Source: Desulfobacteraceae bacterium
GTDB lineage: Bacteria > Desulfobacterota > Desulfobacteria > Desulfobacterales > Desulfobacteraceae
Length of the DNA: 8,110 nucleotides
Assembly: GCA_030638935.1 (NCBI GenBank)
Contig: DAOWDR010000073.1
Location: 1 to 8,110, forward strand
Direction of reading: 5' to 3'
The stretch's first letter is position 1, and every line of letters starts with the position of its first letter. Shown piece after piece: positions 1 through 5,342 of the stretch. The translations under genes and the position numbers were made by a program. Below the pieces are notes generated by a model, which was given only the letters and a program-made list of their open reading frames with translations, was not told where the DNA came from and searched no databases.

Positions 1-414
1 GGAATGGTATCCATGGGTTCCCCACCTGGCCTGGTTTACGTCTCCCTGGCTCACATGGGTGGGGTTGCCTGTTGAGGGGCCGCCTCTTTGAACATTGGCG
101 ATGACACAGGGAATTTCTGCCATGCAGGCATAGCCCAGGGCTTCCTGTTTCAGGGAAAATCCCGGACCTGATGTGGCGGTCATTACTTTGTTTCCGGTAA
201 GGGAAGCTCCAATTATGGCGCCCATGGATGCGATTTCATCTTCCATCTGGATGAATTTTCCGCCTATCCTGGGAAGCCTTTCTGCAAGATGCTCCATGAT
301 TTCAGTGGATGGGGTAATGGGGTAACCTGCGAAAAAATTGAGTCCGGCATAGAGAGCCCCCTCAACACAGGCTTCATTTCCCTGAACAAACCTGATATTA
401 TTCTTGTTAGTCAT
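1..414 (-). CDS. korA: 2-oxoacid:ferredoxin oxidoreductase alpha subunit (KorA-like), 3' end beyond window
   Basis: This gene encodes the alpha subunit of a ferredoxin-dependent 2-oxoacid oxidoreductase, most likely 2-oxoglutarate:ferredoxin oxidoreductase. The family oxidatively decarboxylates a 2-oxoacid with CoA to acyl-CoA, CO2 and reduced ferredoxin in the cytoplasm. The 138 visible residues are the N-terminal pyrimidine-binding-type domain. They contain QGNEA (11-15), the family signature GYPITPSTE (30-38), FIQMEDEIAS (54-63), TSGPGFSL (81-88), NVQRGGPSTG (107-116) and SQGDVNQARWGTHG (122-135). The ATG at 414-412 overlaps the last 8 nt of the ferredoxin gene upstream (ATGACTAA), which suggests translational coupling in a delta-alpha-beta-gamma operon; the beta and gamma subunits would lie off the left edge. 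The 2-oxoglutarate assignment rests on recalled similarity and on the separate ferredoxin subunit. A 2-oxoisovalerate (Vor) enzyme cannot be excluded from this fragment. Confidence 0.9.
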   Translation of the reverse strand, partial: MTNKNNIRFVQGNEACVEGALYAGLNFFAGYPITPSTEIMEHLAERLPRIGGKFIQMEDEIASMGAIIGASLTGNKVMTATSGPGFSLKQEALGYACMAEIPCVIANVQRGGPSTGNPTHVSQGDVNQARWGTHGYHS

Positions 415-628
415 TTTCCCCTTCCTGCTCGTTTATGATTTGTATTGCTAAATCGGGGCATCGGAGTTCGCAAAGCTTACAGGCTATGCAGTCCTCCGGT
501 CGTACGGCTTCCACCTTTCCGTTCCTGTCAAGCTCAAGTACTTTTTTGGGACAGAAATGAACGCAGATACCACACCCTTTACACCATTCTTTGTCAATTA
601 CATGTGTGACTGATTTGCCTTTTCCCAT
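407..628 (-). CDS. korD: 4Fe-4S dicluster ferredoxin subunit (KorD-like) of 2-oxoacid oxidoreductase
   Basis: This is a 73-residue bacterial-type ferredoxin with two cluster-binding motifs. The first is C16-x2-C19-x2-C22-x3-C26-P and the second is C47-x2-C50-x2-C53-x3-C57-P. Each set of four cysteines is complete, so two [4Fe-4S] clusters are expected. The protein should pass electrons from the oxidoreductase core to free ferredoxin, acting as the delta subunit. The length is normal for the family. The ATG at 628-626 is preceded by AAGAGGA at a suitable distance. The stop TAA at 409-407 overlaps the start of the alpha subunit gene, so the two are almost certainly one transcript and one complex. 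A stand-alone electron-carrier role is less likely given this overlap. The gene symbol follows the 2-oxoglutarate assignment of its neighbour and shares that uncertainty. Confidence 0.9.
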   Translation of the reverse strand: MGKGKSVTHVIDKEWCKGCGICVHFCPKKVLELDRNGKVEAVRPEDCIACKLCELRCPDLAIQIINEQEGEND

Positions 629-671
629 AATATCCTCTTAATAGATAAACCTATCCAAATTTAAGGCTTTC

Positions 672-698
672 ACTATGCGATTTGAATTCGTATGTCAA
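672..698 (-). promoter_or_regulatory. candidate sigma-70-type promoter for the ferredoxin/oxidoreductase operon
   Basis: Read on the minus strand there is an exact TTGACA (698-693) followed after 15 bp by CATAGT (677-672), which matches TATAAT at 4 of 6 positions. It lies 44 bp upstream of the ferredoxin start, so a leader of about 35-40 nt would result. The spacer is shorter than the usual 17 bp and the -10 is weak. The TTGACA may instead be a regulator half-site, because the 9-mer GTATGTCAA here (690-698) recurs at 5285-5293 in the other intergenic region. Confidence 0.3.
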
Positions 699-719
699 GG
701 ATTACCGACATTAAAAATG

Positions 720-732
720 AATGAAATTCATT
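720..732. repeat. 13-bp palindrome in divergent intergenic region
   Basis: AATGAA-A-TTCATT is a perfect 6+1+6 inverted repeat midway between the divergent ferredoxin and glycosyltransferase genes. It could be an operator for either gene. In AT-rich DNA such a short palindrome can also arise by chance. Confidence 0.25.
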
Positions 733-773
733 ATTGTTTGTTCATCTAAAAAAAGCAAGACAAAAAAAGAACT

Positions 774-779
774 TATAAT
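774..779 (+). promoter_or_regulatory. candidate -10 box (TATAAT) for the glycosyltransferase gene
   Basis: An exact TATAAT lies 50 bp upstream of the preferred ATG at 830. No convincing -35 hexamer is found 16-18 bp further upstream, where the sequence is A-rich, so this is only half a promoter by inspection. Transcription starting near 786 would place the inverted repeat at 788-804 at the very 5' end of the mRNA. Confidence 0.3.
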
Positions 780-787
780 CTTAAGCA

Positions 788-804
788 ATAGGGATTTACC
801 CTAT
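788..804. repeat. 17-bp inverted repeat, ATAGGG-ATTTA-CCCTAT
   Basis: Perfect 6-bp arms surround a 5-nt centre, just downstream of the TATAAT at 774-779 and 25 bp before the ATG at 830. It could be an operator overlapping the transcription start, or a small hairpin in the 5' leader. No T-run follows it, so it is not an intrinsic terminator. Confidence 0.35.
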
Positions 805-829
805 AAAAGTGTCATGGTATAAGAGTTGT

Positions 830-1675
830 ATGAAGCCAATTAAAGATAAGCTGGTCAGTGTCATAATTCCCACATTTAATCGGGCCTGGGCCTTAGAAAG
901 TGCAATTGATTCGGTTTTGGCCCAGGATTATAATTCAATTGAAATTATCGTCATTGATGACGGATCAACAGATAATACCCAGGATCTTCTGAAAGGTTAC
1001 AAGAATAAAATTCAGGTTTTAACCCAGGAAAATCGTGGGGTGAGCGCCGCACGGAATTTTGGAATTAAAAGCAGCCATGGAGAGTTTATTGCGCTTCTGG
1101 ACTCCGACGATGCCTGGGAACCCAATAAAATTTCCTGCCAGATCGCTTTTTTTGAACAGAATCCTAATGCCCTCATATGCCAGACAGAAGAGATCTGGAT
1201 ACGGAAAGGCAAGAGGGTTAATCCCAGGGTAAAGCACAAAAAACCATCGGGCATGATTTTTGAACCCTCCCTTCATCTGTGCCTGGTCAGCCCCTCTGCC
1301 GTGATGATCCGTAAAAAACTCTTTAAATTAAAAGGGTATTTTAATGAAGAGTTTCCAGTGTGCGAAGATTATGATTTTTGGTTGCGCATTTCTACAGACC
1401 ATCCAATTTTTTTAGTTGATACCCCCTGCACCATAAAGCACGGAGGTCATGGTGATCAATTGTCGGCCCATCATTCCCAGGATAAATACCGAATTGATTC
1501 AATTGTTAGTTTGATTAAATCCAAAAGCCTTTCCAGAGAACAGGAAAAAATGGCTGCAAAGGTTTTGGAAAAAAAATGCCGGATTTACGGCAATGGCTGT
1601 CTTAAAAGGCAGCGTAATGAAGAGGGACGATATTATCTTGGATTGTATCAATCTGTTTTTGGGGCTGGTTTATAA
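830..1675 (+). CDS. family 2 glycosyltransferase (GT-A fold)
   Basis: This 281-residue cytoplasmic glycosyltransferase would transfer a sugar from a nucleotide-sugar donor; donor and acceptor cannot be told from sequence. The GT2 hallmarks are in order: SVIIPTFNR (10-18), IDDGSTDNT (42-50), the donor-site region ENRGVSAARN (67-76), the metal-binding DSDD (91-94), and the ED pair in CEDYDFWLR (178-186), which would include the catalytic base. A basic/Gly-rich HGGHGDQLS (204-212) follows. No signal peptide or membrane segment is visible, so the product could act on a lipid carrier from the cytoplasmic side only by peripheral association. I chose ATG 830 because it has AAGAG nearby and gives the usual few residues before the first strand. 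GTG 809 would add seven residues but has no good ribosome site. The gene stands alone, convergent with the next gene, and the two stop codons overlap within TTATAA (1670-1675). Confidence 0.85.
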   Translation: MKPIKDKLVSVIIPTFNRAWALESAIDSVLAQDYNSIEIIVIDDGSTDNTQDLLKGYKNKIQVLTQENRGVSAARNFGIKSSHGEFIALLDSDDAWEPNKISCQIAFFEQNPNALICQTEEIWIRKGKRVNPRVKHKKPSGMIFEPSLHLCLVSPSAVMIRKKLFKLKGYFNEEFPVCEDYDFWLRISTDHPIFLVDTPCTIKHGGHGDQLSAHHSQDKYRIDSIVSLIKSKSLSREQEKMAAKVLEKKCRIYGNGCLKRQRNEEGRYYLGLYQSVFGAGL

Positions 1676-4192
1676 ATCTGAGACACTCATCTCGTGAAAG
1701 GATAGCCCGTCTTCCGTAAGGGCAGTCTCCTGGATCTTGCACCGGGACAGATCTTCTCTTATGGTAATTGAGGCATTGGGTCCCTGGATTGTGGTGTCCT
1801 GGATGATTTTTCCATTGATAAGCACCTGGGGAAGGGGGAGGGTTTTAGCGTCAAACTCTTTAAACCCTTTTTTTTCAAGGACATGCTTTTTGTTCTGTTC
1901 CTCAATATTATTTATTTGTTCTTTTTGTTGATTTATCTGCTTGGCATAGAGGTCCTGGGTTTCAAATATTTTGTTTAATTCCTGTTCTGCCTGTTCTGCT
2001 GTTTCAGTTAATTTTTTTATTTGAATGGAGGCTTTTTGTATGCCTGCCGTATCATTTGCCTTTTTTAAATCAGGAATGGTTTGCTTTAGTTCCTTAATTT
2101 CGTTCTGGGCTTTGTCCTGGATTTGGGCTTTTTGGGTGATCTGTTCATAAAGTTCCTGGTCCCGGGTTTCGATCAATTTGATTTTTTCCCTTAGTTCCTG
2201 CAATTGGGTCAGGGCTTTTTGGAGCTTGTCTTCAATCTTTTGGGTCATAATCTTTATGTGTTCATCCATGCCGACTTTCAGGATGGCGGGTTTGGATCCA
2301 GCCGTTCCGATTTTGCCGGCTTCAATTCCCTGTTTTGCAATGATTTTTGAAGAAATGATATGCCCTGCCGGGTTTTGGCAGGCACCTGAGATCATGATGT
2401 CTGAATCAATAATCTCTTTTTGGATGATAAGGTCGCCAAATCCTTTGACACTTGAATTGTTAATAAATTTTGCATGAATATTTCCCACAGAGATGATTTT
2501 TGCCTCTGTGATACCGGCCGAGATATTTAAATCTCCGGACAAGTCAATTGCTGCCCCTTCTATTTCCTGGGCCGTGAGACTGATGCCTTTGATGGTGAAT
2601 CCTTCTTTAATCATCCCCTTGACAATGATATTCCCATTGAAATCAATGTTTCCGGTTTCAAAGTCAACATCGCCCTTTATCATTAATTCAGGATTGACAG
2701 TGATATTTCCCATGGCATCCACATGGGGTTGACCGTCCAGGGCCGCATATATTTCAAGCTCGTCTTCACTGGTTTCGGTGCCGGTGCCGGCAATAAAAAC
2801 CGGGTCCAGGGGCTCTTCAACAAGGATGGGACTGCCAAAGACGTCCATCCCGTTTTTGCCTTCTTTTATTGGCGTTTTCTTTGCCAGGAGGTCTCCTTTA
2901 TGAACATAGGGAATCCCGCCCCGATCCCTGAAATCAATTGTCCCGTCTCCCTTTATTTTGCCCGGGTTTGTATAATCGTTTTCAAAGTGAAACTTTATAT
3001 GGCCATCTTCTCCGCAAACCGACTCTTCCCCCCTTGCCACCATCAACTCTTTTTCTTCTGTTTCCATCGCTATCCAGGCTTCAATGGCTTCATCTTCAAT
3101 GATGCCAAAGGTGATGTCCTGGCTGTGCAAAAAGTCCAGGAGGTTTGAACTAGTGATCCTGCCGGAAAAGTCCATTCCTTTGATTTTTTGAATGGATGCC
3201 TTTGTCCTATCCCTTGAGAGTGAAAGTTCAAAATAGGGGTTTAAAGAGGCTTCTTCTCCTTGATTCTCAGCATTTGATTTGCCATGGGAGATGTCAAGGT
3301 CTTCTTGGGAAGAAAGGGCTATTTTTATAATTTTTTGGGTAAGATCTGACAGGGCAGCGGCAGCGGTAGAATTATCAGCCGCACCAGCAGTCTCAGCAGT
3401 CTCAGCAGAGCCAGCGTCATCTGTCGGCAGCATTGTCGGCGCATTCTTTAAAACAAGGGGTTTGAAGTCAAGGACAACCGGATTCAGGTTTGTTTTTGAA
3501 GCAGTGCTGTCAAATACCGCTTTGATATAATCGCAAAGCATAAAAAATTCGTTCTGAAGGGCTTCGGGTGTGACAGGGATATTGTTTTGATCTATTCTGT
3601 CCCCAAGGGAGATCTCTTTATTATGCCCCTCTTGTTTGAGTGCTTTTCTCAGGTTGGACTTGTGCATTAGTTTTTTTGCTTTTTTTTCTCCAATGAGTTT
3701 TTCACAAGCCTCGTTTTTTTTTTTCAGCTTCTGGGCAATTTGAAACAGCTGCTTGTTCTGGTGGGCTGTTACCCGTTTTAATTTCTGGTGTTCCATGGAT
3801 ACCCGAAATTGTACCAGGCAATTTTTTGCCTGGTTGACAAGGTCTTCATCTTTGAAGGGATAAATGATACAGGAATTAATTCCCCCTTTATTAATGGCTC
3901 TTATAACCATGTCAGGTTTGTCCGCCGGTACCATGAGCATTCGCTGGGTCATGGGAGAAAGGGCTTTTGCATTTTTTAATATGTCATCCCCTTCCATCTT
4001 TGGTAATTTGAAGCTGGAGATAAACAGGTTAAACTTGGCGGGTTTAGACTCCTTCAGGCGCAAAAGAGCTTGCTTTGAGACGTTTTCGCAATGGACTTCC
4101 CATCCTTCCTTGGTCAGGATATTCCTGGCATGGTCTCTTATTGTCTCGTCACCTTCAAGAATGAGGATTTTGGGCTTTGGAGGTTCGGTCAT
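1670..4192 (-). CDS. pseudo-receiver plus FapA/DUF342 beta-helix protein
   Basis: This is an 840-residue cytoplasmic protein. Residues 7-127 are a receiver fold by similarity to the neighbouring regulator, but the active site is lost: the acidic pair is E13-G14, the phospho-acceptor Asp is Ser60 (ISSFKLPKMEG), the conserved Thr is Val88 and the conserved Lys before Pro is Tyr111. Residues 130-190 are a charged helical linker, and 255-285 an Ala/Thr/Glu-rich low-complexity linker. From about 315 the FapA (DUF342) module follows, with VARGEES..GEDG (385-397), FDFETGNIDFNG-type turns (507-520) and repeated short beta-helix rungs to about 640. Next come a long coiled coil (about 643-775, Glu/Gln/Lys-rich) and a short C-terminal beta part (787-820). 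FapA proteins are linked to flagellar assembly or cell-surface processes in some bacteria, but the mechanism is unclear. The start overlaps the upstream stop as ATGA and is preceded by AAAGAGGAGG. It probably works with the upstream regulator. Confidence 0.85.
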   Translation of the reverse strand: MTEPPKPKILILEGDETIRDHARNILTKEGWEVHCENVSKQALLRLKESKPAKFNLFISSFKLPKMEGDDILKNAKALSPMTQRMLMVPADKPDMVIRAINKGGINSCIIYPFKDEDLVNQAKNCLVQFRVSMEHQKLKRVTAHQNKQLFQIAQKLKKKNEACEKLIGEKKAKKLMHKSNLRKALKQEGHNKEISLGDRIDQNNIPVTPEALQNEFFMLCDYIKAVFDSTASKTNLNPVVLDFKPLVLKNAPTMLPTDDAGSAETAETAGAADNSTAAAALSDLTQKIIKIALSSQEDLDISHGKSNAENQGEEASLNPYFELSLSRDRTKASIQKIKGMDFSGRITSSNLLDFLHSQDITFGIIEDEAIEAWIAMETEEKELMVARGEESVCGEDGHIKFHFENDYTNPGKIKGDGTIDFRDRGGIPYVHKGDLLAKKTPIKEGKNGMDVFGSPILVEEPLDPVFIAGTGTETSEDELEIYAALDGQPHVDAMGNITVNPELMIKGDVDFETGNIDFNGNIIVKGMIKEGFTIKGISLTAQEIEGAAIDLSGDLNISAGITEAKIISVGNIHAKFINNSSVKGFGDLIIQKEIIDSDIMISGACQNPAGHIISSKIIAKQGIEAGKIGTAGSKPAILKVGMDEHIKIMTQKIEDKLQKALTQLQELREKIKLIETRDQELYEQITQKAQIQDKAQNEIKELKQTIPDLKKANDTAGIQKASIQIKKLTETAEQAEQELNKIFETQDLYAKQINQQKEQINNIEEQNKKHVLEKKGFKEFDAKTLPLPQVLINGKIIQDTTIQGPNASITIREDLSRCKIQETALTEDGLSFHEMSVSDL
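3385..3411. repeat. 9-bp tandem microrepeat inside the FapA-type gene
   Basis: CAGCAGTCT occurs twice exactly (3385-3393, 3394-3402), followed by a degenerate third copy CAGCAGAGC (3403-3411). On the coding (minus) strand it encodes the AETAET stretch of the Ala-rich linker near residues 262-269. Such in-frame repeats can change copy number by slippage without shifting the frame, altering linker length only. Confidence 0.6.
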
Positions 4193-4953
4193 GCGTCCTC
4201 CTCTTTACCGGGGAGCGGCATTGATTCCCCTTTTGGGGCTGGCATTTCAAATCCGTTTCTTAGGGACAGGTCATTAAACTCGTTGAACATTGCATTTATG
4301 GTTTGTGAAAACAGATCATTGAGCATCTCCTGTCCTTTTTCACCAAGGGGGTCTAAAACAGCCTGTAATTCTTCCATAATAAGGGCCGGGCTTACGGGGG
4401 AGGCCGACCCTTTGAGTTGGGTTTCAATGGATAAAATTTCAGTATTAATGGTTTCCAGCTCTTTGCCATGGATTTTTGCCGTTTCCATTAGTTCACAATT
4501 TAATTCGTACAACCTGGTGTTTTGTTTTTTTGCAAGGGCAATGAGGTTTTTATTTTCCAGGAAGCGTTCATATTGTCCAATACCGGATCGTATGGCCTTG
4601 ACCAGTTCGTCGTTGTTCCAGGGCTTTGAAATATACCTCTGGACAGAGCCCCTATTCACGGCATTTATGATGGTCTGTATTTCAGAATATCCGGTTATCA
4701 GAAAGCGGATGGTTTCCGGATGTAGGTTTTTTGCATGTTCAAGGAATTGGGTGCCCTTCATGCCGGGCATTCGTTGGTCTGATATAATCAGAGAAAAGGG
4801 TTGGGACGCTTTTTTAATGCTTTCCAATGCGGATTCACCACTGTCGGCATATACGAATTCAAGTTTTTCTTTTTCAAGGATACGGCCAATGGCCTTTCCT
4901 ACCTGGGCTTCATCATCAACAACCAAAACCTTATGCCCATAGTCTGATGTCAT
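4189..4953 (-). CDS. response regulator, canonical receiver with coiled-coil tail, no known output domain
   Basis: This 254-residue protein has an intact receiver domain at 7-125: acidic pair D13/D14 (VVDDE), phospho-acceptor D59 (IISDQRMPGMKG), T87 (LITGY) and K110 (SKPW). It should accept phosphate from a histidine kinase, but no kinase gene is visible. The receiver resembles those of the RpfG type (RMPGMxG, TIRFLITGY, RYISKPW), yet no HD-GYP domain follows. Instead there is a helical, coiled-coil-like segment (about 125-182) and a 70-residue tail of unknown fold that ends in a Pro- and acid-rich stretch. It shares an ATGA overlap with the FapA-type gene downstream, so the two products are expected in related amounts and may interact. 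The ATG at 4953-4951 has only a weak ribosome site (AGAGAA). The role is inferred to be phosphorylation-dependent protein-protein signalling, not DNA binding, because no DNA-binding motif was recognised. Confidence 0.85.
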   Translation of the reverse strand: MTSDYGHKVLVVDDEAQVGKAIGRILEKEKLEFVYADSGESALESIKKASQPFSLIISDQRMPGMKGTQFLEHAKNLHPETIRFLITGYSEIQTIINAVNRGSVQRYISKPWNNDELVKAIRSGIGQYERFLENKNLIALAKKQNTRLYELNCELMETAKIHGKELETINTEILSIETQLKGSASPVSPALIMEELQAVLDPLGEKGQEMLNDLFSQTINAMFNEFNDLSLRNGFEMPAPKGESMPLPGKEEDA

Positions 4954-5089
4954 TTGTTATTCTCTAAAAACAGGTTTTGGTCCAGGGGGGTAAAAAATGC
5001 ACATATTCCGGAACAAGCTGTTGGCCTTGTCTGATCTGTCAGGTTTTTTTTCTTTGTCTTTTCCTCTGTCATGGACGGCTCCGGATCTG

Positions 5090-5099
5090 ATTATATAAT
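5090..5099. promoter_or_regulatory. palindromic ATTATATAAT, candidate -10 for both directions
   Basis: The palindrome holds TATAAT on plus (5094-5099) and on minus (5095-5090). On plus, TGGACG (5072-5077) lies 16 bp upstream and matches TTGACA at 4 of 6. On minus the best upstream hexamer, TTAAAG (5120-5115, 19 bp away), is weak. Use in either direction gives a leader of roughly 130 nt (minus) or 235 nt (plus). Confidence 0.3.
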
Positions 5100-5188
5100 G
5101 CCCAGTTGTTTTTACTTTAACTTCAATTGTTTTTAAAAGCAACGATAAATGCCCAGGTCCAAAGCCTTAGAGTTTATTATATCAATGG

Positions 5189-5293
5189 TTGACACAAGGG
5201 TTGCAAAAAAAAGATGTCAATTTTTTTTGGTCATCAAACCGCTTTTTGCTAAGTTACTTGACAAGATATGTGCTGATTTATTAGGTATGTCAA
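5189..5293. repeat. four alternating TTGACA/TGTCAA hexamers upstream of the transcarboxylase operon
   Basis: TTGACA at 5189-5194 and 5258-5263 alternates with its complement TGTCAA at 5215-5220 and 5288-5293. They form two inverted pairs with 20- and 24-nt spacers. The arrangement suggests half-sites for a dimeric regulator, but TTGACA is also the -35 consensus, so some copies may simply be promoter elements. The flanking bases of the four copies are not the same. Confidence 0.4.
5190..5205 (+). promoter_or_regulatory. sigma-54-like site (TGACAC-N5-TTGCA)
   Basis: Compared with the -24/-12 consensus TGGCAC-N5-TTGC[AT], the site has exact spacing and an exact -12 element (TTGC at 5201-5204, then A). 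The only mismatch is in the normally invariant -24 GG, which is GA here. Transcription would begin near 5217, giving a leader of about 125 nt to the start at 5343. No enhancer-binding regulator is encoded in the window. The mismatch at GG keeps confidence low. Confidence 0.25.
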
Positions 5294-5342
5294 ATCATAA
5301 ATCAGGGAATAGCGTACCATTATATATAAAGGAGTCCGCCCC

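Larger units (their letters stand above)
4954..5342. other. 389-bp divergent intergenic region without a convincing gene
   Basis: This region separates the leftward signalling operon from the rightward transcarboxylase operon and probably holds promoters for both. It contains a 10-bp palindrome with TATAAT on each strand (5090-5099), a sigma-54-like site (5190-5205), four alternating TTGACA/TGTCAA hexamers (5189-5293) and several T-runs. The two short open frames in it (TTG 5142 to 4957 on minus; ATG 5149 to 5346 on plus) lack ribosome sites and recognisable protein features, so I do not call them. A strong ribosome site, AAGGAG, sits at 5329-5334, 8 nt before the next start. Confidence 0.6.

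Noticed and set aside
2723..3148. Long plus-strand open frames opposite the FapA-type gene (also 2178-2477, 3279-3530, 4091-4942)
   Set aside because: They are antisense shadows of well-supported coding sequence, with translations rich in Phe, Ser, Cys and Pro and without domains.
5031..5051. CTGA-tctg-TCAG hairpin followed by eight T residues on the plus strand, terminator-like
   Set aside because: The stem is only 4 bp plus wobble pairs and no plus-strand gene ends upstream of it, so there is nothing for it to terminate.
4957..5142. Minus-strand open frame of 61 codons beginning with TTG, just upstream of the response regulator gene
   Set aside because: It has no ribosome site, a rare start codon, Lys/Arg-rich composition with no recognisable motif, and it covers the likely promoter region. 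It is more likely untranslated leader.
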